DNA from: Prevotellaceae bacterium
GTDB taxonomy: Bacteria > Bacteroidota > Bacteroidia > Bacteroidales > Paludibacteraceae
Direction of reading: 5' to 3'
Assembly: GCA_020636695.1 (NCBI GenBank)
Contig: JACJXJ010000007.1
Span: 1 to 56,663, forward strand
Length of the DNA: 56,663 nucleotides
In this document: positions 42,755 through 51,933 of the stretch, piece after piece
Position numbering within the stretch: position 1 is the stretch's first letter
Layout of the letters: every line of letters starts with the position of its first letter
Notes under the pieces: generated by a model
The model's database searches: none
What the model saw: only the letters and a program-made list of their open reading frames with translations
Told to the model about the DNA's origin: nothing
Translations under genes and position numbers: made by a program

Positions 42755-42782
42755 AGCGTAATGGAACAAACCACTACGCTTT
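42755..42782 (-). terminator. Terminator after the PAP2 gene (minus strand)
   Basis: AAGCGTA and TACGCTT plus TGG and CCA form an 11-position stem with one mismatch around AACAAA. The A tract before it becomes the T tract on the minus strand. Confidence 0.7.
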
Positions 42783-42801
42783 ATATTTTGATGGGTAAAA
42801 A

Positions 42802-43494
42802 TTACCGTTTAAATTTCGATCGAATAAAAGTCCAGCTCTTTTGTACTAGCAGAGTCAACAGACCATATAAAAACATATAGACTACATTCACCGCCATCAT
42901 ACCTACAGCGGCGCCCACGAGCACATCGCTACTCCAATGTTTGTCGCGTGCATAACGCAAATAACCAACGCCACCAGCACACACCATGCCTGCCGCACTA
43001 ACCACACCGCCACCTTTGCTACCAATATATTCGTGATGCAAAGCCATAGAAGCCAAAAACGCTTGATTAGTATGTTGCGAAGGGAAAGAGGTGTTGCCAT
43101 ACTCTTTTTTAGGGCGCGTTACTTTTGTAAATTGTTTGGTACGATGCACCACCGCATCGCCAATAATATAGGCTGTGGTAAACGTCAATACACGCACCAC
43201 GAAAGGTGTACGTGCCGACATTCCCACACGATCGAGCACAAAGATAAAAGGAATGGGCGCGTAACGTCCGTAATCGTCAACCACTTCAGGTACTTTAGTA
43301 TCTTGCAACGCTTGTATGCGTTCTTTAAGTGGTTGATTGGCATTGATAATCAACCCAAAAATCAAGAATAACAGAGGCAATACAAAATTAATGCTCAAAG
43401 CATAAATAAGTTTTCCCTTCGATATTTTTTTAGCTTGAACTTCCTTACGAAAGCCAGCTTCTGGAAATAATAAAAACAAAAAAAATCGTTTCAT
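42802..43494 (-). CDS. PAP2-family phosphatase, membrane protein
   Basis: The 230-residue integral membrane protein has the three PAP2 motifs: K-x6-RP (KQFTKVTRP), SFPSQHT (canonical SxPSGHT with Gln replacing Gly), and RYARDKHWSSDVLVGAAVG with His and Asp. Several hydrophobic segments are present (about 28-47, 150-175 and 195-215). Family members dephosphorylate lipids such as undecaprenyl diphosphate, phosphatidic acid or lipid A; which one applies here is unknown. It stands alone between terminator and prfA. Confidence 0.88.
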   Translation of the reverse strand: MKRFFLFLLFPEAGFRKEVQAKKISKGKLIYALSINFVLPLLFLIFGLIINANQPLKERIQALQDTKVPEVVDDYGRYAPIPFIFVLDRVGMSARTPFVVRVLTFTTAYIIGDAVVHRTKQFTKVTRPKKEYGNTSFPSQHTNQAFLASMALHHEYIGSKGGGVVSAAGMVCAGGVGYLRYARDKHWSSDVLVGAAVGMMAVNVVYMFLYGLLTLLVQKSWTFIRSKFKR

Positions 43495-43537
43495 AGAAAA
43501 CTTATTTAGCGTGACAAATTCGTATTTCTGGAACTAC

Positions 43538-44644
43538 TTACAAATTAGATTCTTTCATGCGTTCCGCATTTTCGGCAATAATCAGATGATTGATGCAATC
43601 TTCGATGTCGCCATCCATATAGGCTGAAAGATTATAAACGGTATAATTTATGCGGTGATCGGTAATACGCCCTTGTGGATAATTATAGGTACGAATTTTG
43701 GCCGAACGGTCGCCAGTAGAAACCATAGTTTTACGTTTAGACGCAATATCGTCCAAATATTTCTGATGTTCTTTATCGTAAATAAAAGTACGTAGACGAC
43801 CCAAAGCACGCTCTTTATTTTTAGGCTGGTCACGTGTTTCGGTACATTCAATCAAAATCTCCTCAGGAACTCCCGTATTCGGATTTTTCCACATATAGCG
43901 CAAACGAACGCCCGACTCCACTTTATTCACATTTTGTCCACCAGCACCACCCGAGCGAAACGTATCCCATTTAATTTCACCTTCGTTTATTTCCACATCA
44001 AACTCTTGTGCTTCTGGCAAAACCGCCACCGATGCTGCTGATGTATGTACGCGCCCTTGAGTTTCGGTAGCTGGCACACGCTGTACGCGATGCACCCCCG
44101 ATTCATATTTTAAAATGCCATAAACGCCTTCGCCAGTAACTGCAAAAACAATTTCTTTATAACCTCCAGCTGTGCCTTCATTAAAATTAGAAACGGCGAC
44201 TTTCCACCCTTTATTTTCACAGAATTTAGTATACATGCGAAATAAATCGCCTGCAAAAATAGCAGCTTCGTCGCCTCCAGTACCACCACGAATTTCGACA
44301 ATACAGTTTTTAGCATCTTCGGGGTCAGCCGGAATCAAAAGCAATTTTATCTCCTCTTCCAATGGCTCAATTTTAGGTTCTATAGCGTCAATTTCTAGTT
44401 TGGCCATTTCACGCATTTCTGGATCATTTTCAGAATCCAAAATTTCTTTAGCTTCAGCTAAATTTTGCAATAAACGTTGATATTCATTCCGTTTGGTAAT
44501 AATACGCTCCAATTCGCTATACTCTTTATTGAGTTTAACATAGCGTTTCATATCAGAAATAATGGATGGATCAGTAATGAGCGTAGAAACCTCTTCAAAC
44601 CGAGCAGATAAACCCTCCAAACGGGAAATTAGCGTATTATTCAT
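43538..44644 (-). CDS. prfA: Peptide chain release factor 1
   Basis: The 368-residue factor releases peptides at UAA and UAG. It has GGTGGDEA (120-127), the codon-recognition tripeptide PAT (191-193, the PxT type that marks RF1 rather than RF2), and the catalytic GGQ (235-237) in RSGGAGGQNVNKVES. The length is typical. A TACTTTTG -7 box lies on the minus strand at 44678-44671, 26 bp upstream. Confidence 0.98.
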   Translation of the reverse strand: MNNTLISRLEGLSARFEEVSTLITDPSIISDMKRYVKLNKEYSELERIITKRNEYQRLLQNLAEAKEILDSENDPEMREMAKLEIDAIEPKIEPLEEEIKLLLIPADPEDAKNCIVEIRGGTGGDEAAIFAGDLFRMYTKFCENKGWKVAVSNFNEGTAGGYKEIVFAVTGEGVYGILKYESGVHRVQRVPATETQGRVHTSAASVAVLPEAQEFDVEINEGEIKWDTFRSGGAGGQNVNKVESGVRLRYMWKNPNTGVPEEILIECTETRDQPKNKERALGRLRTFIYDKEHQKYLDDIASKRKTMVSTGDRSAKIRTYNYPQGRITDHRINYTVYNLSAYMDGDIEDCINHLIIAENAERMKESNL

Positions 44645-44670
44645 CGTTGTTTAAATATTTTTTGAGTGTG

Positions 44671-44678
44671 CAAAAGTA
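44671..44678 (-). promoter_or_regulatory. -7 box of prfA
   Basis: The minus strand reads TACTTTTG, 26 bp before the prfA ATG, in the gap between tex and prfA. Confidence 0.5.
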
Positions 44679-44711
44679 ATGATTTTTTGGCAATTGTCGA
44701 AGAGCAAAACG

Positions 44712-46841
44712 CTATTGTTTTATCCCTTTCATGCTAAGCTGTATGCGCTTACGCTCTAAATCCACTTCAATTACTTTCACTTGCACATGCTGATGCAAGG
44801 CCACCACTTCCGTTGGGTCGCTCACAAAACGGTCGGCCATATTGGAAATGTGTACCAAACCATTTTCATGTACACCAACATCTACAAACGCACCAAATTT
44901 AGTTACATTGGTAATAATGCCTGGCAAAATTTGACCAACTTTTACATCGTTAATCGTTTTCACCGTCGGATCAAATGCAAACACCTGAATTTCTGTTCGC
45001 GGATCACGTCCTGGCTTAGCCAATTCCAATAATACATCATTTAAAGTAGGCAACCCTACTGTATCGGTTACATAGTTTTGAACCAAAATCTGTTTGCGCA
45101 AATTTTCATCACGTAACAAATCAGCGACAGAGCATTTTAAATCACGCGCCATGCGTTCCACAATCGGATAACTTTCAGGGTGTACAGCACTATTATCCAA
45201 AGGATTATCCGAATTTTCCACACGCATAAATCCAGCACTTTGTTCAAACGATTTTGCGCCCATTTTAGCCACATTCAGCAACGCTTTACGTGATTTAAAA
45301 GGACCATTTTGGGCACGAAACGCCACAATATTTTCAGCTAATTGAGGACCTATACCAGAGATATATGTCAACAAATATTTACTCGCGGTATTCACATTCA
45401 CACCGACTTTATTCACGGCATTTTCAACAGTTTGGTCAAGTGCTTTTTTGAGTGCCGACTGGTCAACATCATATTGATATTGTCCCACGCCAATTGATTT
45501 TGGATCTAACTTAACCAATTCGGCCAACGGATCCATCAAACGACGACCGAGAGAAACAGCCCCACGCACAGTTACATCATATTCAGGAAATTCTTCACGC
45601 GCAATTTTGGAGGCTGAATAAATACTCGCTCCATTTTCGCTAACTACAAACACCTGAACTTGACGGTCGAAATGAATGGATTGAATAAATTGCTCCGTTT
45701 CTCTACCTGCTGTGCCATTACCAATAGCAATCGCCTCAATGGCATATTGTTCCACCAAATGCGCTATTTTTTTCATCGCCAAGGCCGTTTCATTTTTCGG
45801 CGGATGCGGATAAATTGTTTCATTGTGCAATAAATTACCTTGAGCATCTAAACAAACCACCTTACACCCCGTACGAAAACCTGGATCTAAACTCAATACG
45901 CGTTTTTGACCTAATGGTGACGACAACAGTAATTGCTTTAAATTTTCCACAAAGATAGCAATCGCTTCGCCATCGGCTTTAGCTTTACTTTCTGCCGCAA
46001 ATTCAGTTTCGATAGCAGGCTTAAGCAAACGCTTGTAACTATCAGCGACTGCCAATTTCACTTGTTCCGAAGAAGCGTTATTAACTGTTACAAAGAGTTT
46101 ATTCAAACGTTCGAGACACAGTTCTTCGGATACTGCAATCTCCACTTTAAGAAAGCCTTCAGCTTCGCCACGACGCATGGCTAACAAACGATGTGACGAG
46201 ATACGACGCAAAGGTTCTTCGGCATTAAAATAATCGCGAAATTTATCGCCTTCAGCCTCTTTACCTTTCACCAAACGACTATAAATAATGGCTTCGCGTG
46301 AAAAGATGGCTCTAATCGTATTACGAGCATAACCATTTTCATTGATCCATTCGGCCATAATATCACGTGCACCAGCCAATGCATCTTTAATAGAAGTAAC
46401 AGCATCACTCAAAAAACGCTCCGCTTGTAAGTCAATATCACTATATCGTTGAGCCATCAAAAGTTTAGCTAACGGCTCCAACCCTTTTTCACAGGCCATT
46501 TGTCCACGCGTACGTCGTTTGGGCTTGTACGGTAAGTACAAATCCTCCAATACAGTTGATTCCCACGTTTGTTCTATCTGTTGTTTGAGTTCAGGCGTTA
46601 ATTTCCCCTGTTCTTCTATCGTATTTAAAATAGTCTCTTTACGTTTGGCTAATTCCGTTAATTTTGCCTGCAAATCAGCAATTGCTCCAATCTGAACCTC
46701 GTCTAAACCACTAGTTAGTTCCTTACGATAACGACTTATAAAAGGAATGGTAGCTCCTTCGCCCAAAAGTTTGACTGTATTTTGAACCTGACGTTCAGAA
46801 ATTTGGAGTTGTTTGGCTATTAATGAAATAAAAATATCCAT
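44712..46841 (-). CDS. tex: Tex-family RNA-binding transcription accessory protein
   Basis: The 709-residue protein has the full Tex layout. An N-terminal helical domain includes ATIPFISRYRKELTSGLDE (about 30-48). The YqgF/RNase-H-like domain starts at VLSLDPGFRTGCK. A helix-hairpin-helix pair contains LTYISGIGPQLAENIVAFR. The C-terminal S1 domain (about 635-709) reads ILPGIITNVTKFGAFVDVG. Tex proteins bind nucleic acid and affect transcription. The exact role is unsettled. It is likely monocistronic with a TATCTTTG box on the minus strand at 46878-46871. Confidence 0.95.
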   Translation of the reverse strand: MDIFISLIAKQLQISERQVQNTVKLLGEGATIPFISRYRKELTSGLDEVQIGAIADLQAKLTELAKRKETILNTIEEQGKLTPELKQQIEQTWESTVLEDLYLPYKPKRRTRGQMACEKGLEPLAKLLMAQRYSDIDLQAERFLSDAVTSIKDALAGARDIMAEWINENGYARNTIRAIFSREAIIYSRLVKGKEAEGDKFRDYFNAEEPLRRISSHRLLAMRRGEAEGFLKVEIAVSEELCLERLNKLFVTVNNASSEQVKLAVADSYKRLLKPAIETEFAAESKAKADGEAIAIFVENLKQLLLSSPLGQKRVLSLDPGFRTGCKVVCLDAQGNLLHNETIYPHPPKNETALAMKKIAHLVEQYAIEAIAIGNGTAGRETEQFIQSIHFDRQVQVFVVSENGASIYSASKIAREEFPEYDVTVRGAVSLGRRLMDPLAELVKLDPKSIGVGQYQYDVDQSALKKALDQTVENAVNKVGVNVNTASKYLLTYISGIGPQLAENIVAFRAQNGPFKSRKALLNVAKMGAKSFEQSAGFMRVENSDNPLDNSAVHPESYPIVERMARDLKCSVADLLRDENLRKQILVQNYVTDTVGLPTLNDVLLELAKPGRDPRTEIQVFAFDPTVKTINDVKVGQILPGIITNVTKFGAFVDVGVHENGLVHISNMADRFVSDPTEVVALHQHVQVKVIEVDLERKRIQLSMKGIKQ

Positions 46842-47162
46842 CTAAATGATTGTTTTTTGTATAATAAGTGCAAAGATACAAAGATTTTTGAGGCAAAAAT
46901 AGGATATCCAGAATTCGTCCAAACCGATGAATACAGAAAAAAGTAATAATCCATAAAAATAAATCATCATTTTACGCTATTTTTTAAAAAATATAGCGAT
47001 AAAATCATTTTTTTACTATCTTTGCAACATCAATTTGTATTTTTTTAGAGATAAAAACAAAAAACACCCCTCTTTTTGAGGGTTAATTTTGAAATTGAAT
47101 CAAAAATCACTGTTCTGTATATAAATAGTATTAAATTTTAATCATTTAATCACTTCAACATT
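46842..47162. other. Divergent intergenic region between tex and glnN
   Basis: This 321-bp gap carries the minus-strand -7 box of tex (46871-46878, TATCTTTG) and the plus-strand -7 box of glnN (47017-47024, TATCTTTG). The glnN leader is long, about 135 nt, and contains a short hairpin CCCTC-TTTTT-GAGGG (47068-47082). The rest is AT-rich with no open frame of note. Confidence 0.6.
47017..47024 (+). promoter_or_regulatory. -7 box of the glutamine synthetase gene
   Basis: TATCTTTG lies 138 bp upstream of the ATG. No TTG is seen at a normal -33 distance, which would fit an activator-dependent promoter (inference). Confidence 0.5.
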
Positions 47163-49352
47163 ATGAGTAAATTACGTTTTAATGCGCTGGAAGATGCTTG
47201 TTCTCATGAGCCTGTAGTTATAACTAGACCCACAGAACGCCCATCTGCATTTTTTGGAAAAATGGTTTTTACACGCGAAAAGATGAAAGAATATATCGCC
47301 GACACTATTCTAGATCAGCTTTTTGACGTGATCGACAATGGCAAACCATTAAGTCGCGACATAGCCAACTCTGTGGCCATGGGTATGAAAAAATGGGCTT
47401 CTGAACTTGGAGCTACACATTACACGCACTGGTTTCAGCCTCTAACTGGAGGTACTGCCGAAAAACACGATGGTTTTATCGACAAAACACCTGATGGCAA
47501 AGTACTAGAAGAATTTTCAGGAAAATTGCTCTACCAACAAGAGCCTGATGCCTCTAGTTTCCCAAATGGTGGTATCCGTAACACCTTCGAGGCACGTGGT
47601 TACTCTGCTTGGGATCCTTCATCACCAGCATTTATTGTCGGCGACACACTATGTATTCCTACCATTTTCGTAGCTTATACAGGTGAAGCACTTGATTATA
47701 AAACACCACTTATAAAATCGGTATCAGCGCTTGACAAAGCAGCTGTTGATGTTTGCCGTTACTTTGATAAAAATGTATCCCAAGTAACCTCTTTTCTTGG
47801 CTGGGAACAAGAATATTTTTTAGTAGATGAAGCCTTGTGGGCTGCACGTCCAGATCTTATGTTAACAGGTCGCACATTAATGGGACACGATAGTGCTAAA
47901 AATCAGCAACTTGAAGACCATTATTTTGGTTCTATTCCAGAACGTGTCTTACAATTTATGACTGACCTCGAAATTGAATCGCTGAAACTTGGTATCCCCG
48001 TTAAAACACGTCATAATGAAGTGGCACCAAATCAATTTGAGTTAGCACCTGTATATGAAGAAGTGAATTTAGCCAACGACCATAATTTATTACTCATGTC
48101 TGTTATGGAGCGTGTAGCTCGCCATCACCATTTCCGTGTATTATTACACGAAAAACCATTTGGCGGAGTTAATGGTTCTGGTAAACATTGCAACTGGTCT
48201 ATGGGAACAAATACTGGCGTTAATTTATTGGCACCAGGTAAAAATGCAGCTTCAAATTTACAATTCATCACTTTCTTAGTGAATGTACTTATGGCTGTTT
48301 ATAAACACAATGGATTATTAAAAGCATCTATTAGTTCAGCTACAAATGCACACCGCCTGGGTGCCAACGAAGCACCACCAGCAATTATCTCTGTATTTCT
48401 CGGATCACAAATCACCGATGTTTTAGAAAAGCTCGAAAAAGCATCAGCCGATAAAGGTATTGTTATCAATGCAAAAAAAGAGATGAAACTAGGAGTAGCA
48501 AATATCCCAGAAATTTTACTCGACAATACCGATCGCAACCGCACCTCACCATTTGCTTTCACAGGCAATCGTTTTGAATTCAGAGCGGTTGGTTCATCAG
48601 CCAACTGCGGAGGTGCCATGTTAGCCATCAATGCCGCTGTAGCAGAACAACTTATTTGTTTCAAAAAAGATGTAGATACACTCATAGAAAAAGGAGAACC
48701 GAAAGAACGCGCTCTATTCGCAGTTATAAAACGCTACATTTCGGCTTGTAAAGCTATTCGCTTCGACGGCAACGGCTACAGCGATGAATGGAAAAAAGAA
48801 GCTGAGAAACGTGGCTTAGATTGCGAAACAAGTGTTCCACTTATTTTTGAGCACTATATCAGTCCAGACACTATAAAGATGTTCAAAACCACAAACGTGC
48901 TTTCGGAATCAGAATTACATTCACGTTGCGAAGTAAAATGGGAAACTTACACTAAAAAAATTCAAATTGAATCGCGCGTTTTGGGCGATTTAGTGATGAA
49001 TCACATTGTACCCGTTTCTAGTCGTTATCAATCTATTTTACTAGACAATGTAGTCCGGATGAAAGAGGCATTCGATGCTAAAGAAGCAAAAGAATTAGCA
49101 GCTCAAGACACACTTATCATTCGTCGTATTGCAGGACACGTAACGGCCATTGTATCTAAGGTTGACGAGATGTTAGCTGCTCGCAAAATAGCCAATCGCC
49201 TAGCGGGAGAACGCGCTAAAGCCTTAGCATATCACGATACAATTGTGCCTTTAATGGAAGAAATTCGCAAACACGTCGACGAATTAGAGATGATTGTGGA
49301 CGATGAAATGTGGACACTTCCTAAATATCGCGAATTATTATTCATTCGATAA
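47163..49352 (+). CDS. glnN: Glutamine synthetase type III
   Basis: The 729-residue enzyme is of the large GSIII class, common in Bacteroidota, that makes glutamine from glutamate, ammonia and ATP. Visible parts are GWEQEYFLVDEA with metal-binding Glu residues, RHNEVAPNQFELAPVYE, KPFGGVNGSGKHCNWSMGTNTG (glutamate/ATP site), and NRTSPFAFTGNRFEFRAVGSSANC. A long C-terminal helical extension (about 590-729) is typical of type III. It is the only GS seen here. The long leader may be the site of nitrogen control. Confidence 0.97.
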   Translation: MSKLRFNALEDACSHEPVVITRPTERPSAFFGKMVFTREKMKEYIADTILDQLFDVIDNGKPLSRDIANSVAMGMKKWASELGATHYTHWFQPLTGGTAEKHDGFIDKTPDGKVLEEFSGKLLYQQEPDASSFPNGGIRNTFEARGYSAWDPSSPAFIVGDTLCIPTIFVAYTGEALDYKTPLIKSVSALDKAAVDVCRYFDKNVSQVTSFLGWEQEYFLVDEALWAARPDLMLTGRTLMGHDSAKNQQLEDHYFGSIPERVLQFMTDLEIESLKLGIPVKTRHNEVAPNQFELAPVYEEVNLANDHNLLLMSVMERVARHHHFRVLLHEKPFGGVNGSGKHCNWSMGTNTGVNLLAPGKNAASNLQFITFLVNVLMAVYKHNGLLKASISSATNAHRLGANEAPPAIISVFLGSQITDVLEKLEKASADKGIVINAKKEMKLGVANIPEILLDNTDRNRTSPFAFTGNRFEFRAVGSSANCGGAMLAINAAVAEQLICFKKDVDTLIEKGEPKERALFAVIKRYISACKAIRFDGNGYSDEWKKEAEKRGLDCETSVPLIFEHYISPDTIKMFKTTNVLSESELHSRCEVKWETYTKKIQIESRVLGDLVMNHIVPVSSRYQSILLDNVVRMKEAFDAKEAKELAAQDTLIIRRIAGHVTAIVSKVDEMLAARKIANRLAGERAKALAYHDTIVPLMEEIRKHVDELEMIVDDEMWTLPKYRELLFIR

Positions 49353-49395
49353 GTTATACCCTAACTTATATTTTACAACAATTTCTCAGTAAACC

Positions 49396-49428
49396 AAACG
49401 GGCAATCGAATTATCGATTGCCCGTTTT
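49396..49428. terminator. Bidirectional terminator between glnN and ispE
   Basis: AAACGGGCAATCGA (49396-49409) pairs perfectly with TCGATTGCCCGTTT (49414-49427). It serves convergent genes on both strands. Confidence 0.85.
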
Positions 49429-49446
49429 ATTAATAAAAAGGAACGA

Positions 49447-50247
49447 TTATAAATCAATTACAAAAACACGACTATTGGGAAAATTATGTTCTGGCTTAGT
49501 TTTGAAAATACCGTACAATGTAGAACCAGAACCCGACATGGCTGCATAAACTGCGCCTGCGCCATACAGTTGCTGCTTAATAACCGCCAATTCTGGATGA
49601 ATTTCAAAAACACTGATTTCAAAATCGTTAAACAAATATTCACGCCATTGTTCAAGTTGTATAGCCATTACTTCCATGAGCGGCACTTGCCAGCGTTGAC
49701 ATGCGACATGCGCATAAGCTTCAGCAGTAGACACATGTACATCAGGTTTTACCAACACTAAATAATAGCCCTTCAAAGACACCTCTAGCGACCTGAATTC
49801 ATTACCAATACCGGCTGCGAATACAGGTTTATTACGAATAAAAAAAGCACAATCGGCTCCTAATTTGGCTGCATACGTTTCCAATGTATCCTCTGACAAA
49901 GCAAGTTTAAAATGTTCATTTACCATTTTCAACATAAAAGCAGCATCGGCTGAACCGCCACCAAGGCCAGCACCCATCGGGATATTTTTGAGCAAAGCTA
50001 TTTCAAGTTCTGGCAACTGAAAATCACGCTGCAATAAACGGAACGCACGCACCACTAAATTATGTTCGATATCTCCAGATACAGGCAAACCTGCCACCTT
50101 TAAAGACGTTGTAACAGCTGGTACAAATTCCAACGCATCACACAAATTGATGGGATAAAAGACCGTTTCAAGATTGTGATAACCATCTGGGCGACGACTT
50201 ACCACATTAAGTCCTAAGTTGATTTTGGCATTGGGGAATGTAATCAT
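49447..50247 (-). CDS. ispE: 4-diphosphocytidyl-2-C-methyl-D-erythritol kinase
   Basis: The 266-residue GHMP kinase of the MEP isoprenoid pathway phosphorylates CDP-ME at the 2-hydroxyl. It shows AKINLGLNV (7-15), the ATP-binding PMGAGLGGGSADAA (90-103), and SGSGSTLYG near the C-terminus. The open frame extends to 50352, but ATG 50247 gives the family start MITFPNAKINLGL and lies 22 bp downstream of a good promoter. Confidence 0.96.
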   Translation of the reverse strand: MITFPNAKINLGLNVVSRRPDGYHNLETVFYPINLCDALEFVPAVTTSLKVAGLPVSGDIEHNLVVRAFRLLQRDFQLPELEIALLKNIPMGAGLGGGSADAAFMLKMVNEHFKLALSEDTLETYAAKLGADCAFFIRNKPVFAAGIGNEFRSLEVSLKGYYLVLVKPDVHVSTAEAYAHVACQRWQVPLMEVMAIQLEQWREYLFNDFEISVFEIHPELAVIKQQLYGAGAVYAAMSGSGSTLYGIFKTKPEHNFPNSRVFVIDL

Positions 50248-50269
50248 AGATAAAATGATATTTGAGCAA

Positions 50270-50298
50270 CAAAGGTAATCATTTTTTGAGATTGTCAA
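50270..50298 (-). promoter_or_regulatory. Promoter of ispE
   Basis: The minus strand has TTG (50298-50296), an 18-bp spacer and TACCTTTG (50277-50270). It rules out the longer ispE start at 50352. Confidence 0.65.
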
Positions 50299-50371
50299 GC
50301 TGTTGAAAACCTGTTGAAATCTCAACTTATAAGTAATAGAATGATTGGACAAGAAAATGGCTTTTTTGTAG

Positions 50372-50379
50372 TACTTTTG
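50372..50379 (+). promoter_or_regulatory. -7 box of dnaB
   Basis: TACTTTTG lies 20 bp before the dnaB ATG. No -33 element is seen at normal spacing. Confidence 0.45.
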
Positions 50380-50399
50380 GAATTCTAAATTCGAATTTC

Positions 50400-51908
50400 A
50401 TGGAACCTGCAAAAAGTAAATCAACCAACAAGAAACAGACTAAAATTGTAGTGGACTACGGTAAAGTACCGCCACAAGCTACCGAAATCGAAGAGTCTGT
50501 TTTGGGCGCTCTAATGATTGATAATACAGCCATTGACAAGGTTGTGGATATTCTTTCAGCTGATTGTTTTTACAAAGAAACACACCAAAAAATTTACAAA
50601 TCAATTACCGAATTATATGGGAACCGTAGTCCTATCGACATGCATACGGTGACTGAACAATTACGTAAAAATGGAGATTTGGAAGAAGTTGGTGGTCCTT
50701 ACGCCATTGCCATGCTCACAGCCAAAGTGGCTTCGGCAGCTCATATTTTATTTCACGCGCAAATTATTGCACAAAAATTTATGGCACGTGAGCTTATTGG
50801 CATTTCCACCGATGTGCAAACCAAAGCATTCGAAGAAAGTACGGATGTGGACGATTTAATGCAAGAAGCCGAAGGTCGTATTTTCGAATTATCTCAAAAA
50901 CGTCAGAAAAAAGGCGTGACTCAAATTGACCCTGTGATTGATGAAGCGTTAGCACGACTCAATAAAGCAGCAGCACAAACCGACGGTCTTAGTGGCGTTT
51001 GCAGCGGATTTCATGCATTAGACAAAGTCACTTCTGGTTGGCAGAAATCGGATTTAGTGATTATTGCAGCTCGTCCTGCCATGGGTAAAACCGCGTTTGT
51101 GCTATCTATGGCAAAAAATATGGCGGTCGATTATAATATTCCTGTAGCCGTATTCTCTTTGGAAATGTCTAATGTTCAGTTGGTAAATCGTCTTATTGTA
51201 AACGTTTGCGAAATTCCAGGTGAAAAAATTAAAAGTGGACAATTAGAGCCCCACGAATGGGCGCAATTAGATGTCAAAATCAAAAAGCTAGAAGGTGCTC
51301 CCATTTATATTGACGATACACCGAGTTTGTCCATTTTGGAATTTCAAACGAAAGCACGCCGTTTGAAGGAAGAAAATGATATCCAAATTATCATTATTGA
51401 CTACTTACAGTTAATGAATGCTTCGGGCATGAAGTTCCAAAGTCGCGAGCAAGAGGTAAGTACCATTTCACGTTCGTTGAAAGGATTGGCCAAAGAGTTA
51501 GATATTCCCATCATCGCCCTATCACAGCTAAATCGTAATGTGGAAAACCGTGGTCAAGGTTCAGAAGGCAAAAAACCACAATTATCGGATTTACGTGAAT
51601 CTGGTGCTATCGAGCAGGATGCCGATATGGTTTGTTTCATTCACCGTCCCGACTATTATAAAATTTACGAAGACCCAAACACTCAAAAAGATTTACGCGG
51701 TATTGCTCAAATTATCATTGCTAAACACCGTAACGGTGCTACAGCCGATGTGGATTTGGTATTCAAGCACGAATATGCACGATTTATGAACGAGGAAGAC
51801 ACGGTAGATCCATTTGCCACGTTAGGTTCTAAATTAAACAATGCCCCACTCCCTTCGTACAACAACTATAATTTACCACCTCAAAATAATGAGGACACAC
51901 CCTTTTAA
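50400..51908 (+). CDS. dnaB: Replicative DNA helicase DnaB
   Basis: The 502-residue helicase unwinds DNA ahead of the replisome as a hexamer. The N-terminal helical domain (about 15-120; PQATEIEESVLGALMIDN) contacts primase and loader. The RecA-like motor has Walker A RPAMGKT (225-231), Walker B IIIIDYLQLM, and LSQLNRNVENR and QDADMVCFIHRPDYY further on. The C-terminal tail is Asn/Pro-rich and disordered. No intein is present. Confidence 0.98.
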   Translation: MEPAKSKSTNKKQTKIVVDYGKVPPQATEIEESVLGALMIDNTAIDKVVDILSADCFYKETHQKIYKSITELYGNRSPIDMHTVTEQLRKNGDLEEVGGPYAIAMLTAKVASAAHILFHAQIIAQKFMARELIGISTDVQTKAFEESTDVDDLMQEAEGRIFELSQKRQKKGVTQIDPVIDEALARLNKAAAQTDGLSGVCSGFHALDKVTSGWQKSDLVIIAARPAMGKTAFVLSMAKNMAVDYNIPVAVFSLEMSNVQLVNRLIVNVCEIPGEKIKSGQLEPHEWAQLDVKIKKLEGAPIYIDDTPSLSILEFQTKARRLKEENDIQIIIIDYLQLMNASGMKFQSREQEVSTISRSLKGLAKELDIPIIALSQLNRNVENRGQGSEGKKPQLSDLRESGAIEQDADMVCFIHRPDYYKIYEDPNTQKDLRGIAQIIIAKHRNGATADVDLVFKHEYARFMNEEDTVDPFATLGSKLNNAPLPSYNNYNLPPQNNEDTPF

Positions 51909-51933
51909 TACAAATTTAAAATCTGAATAACTT

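Noticed and set aside
50248..50352. N-terminal extension of IspE by 35 residues.
   Set aside because: It would lie upstream of a good promoter, and the added residues (Cys-Cys-Ser, many hydroxyls) do not belong to the family.
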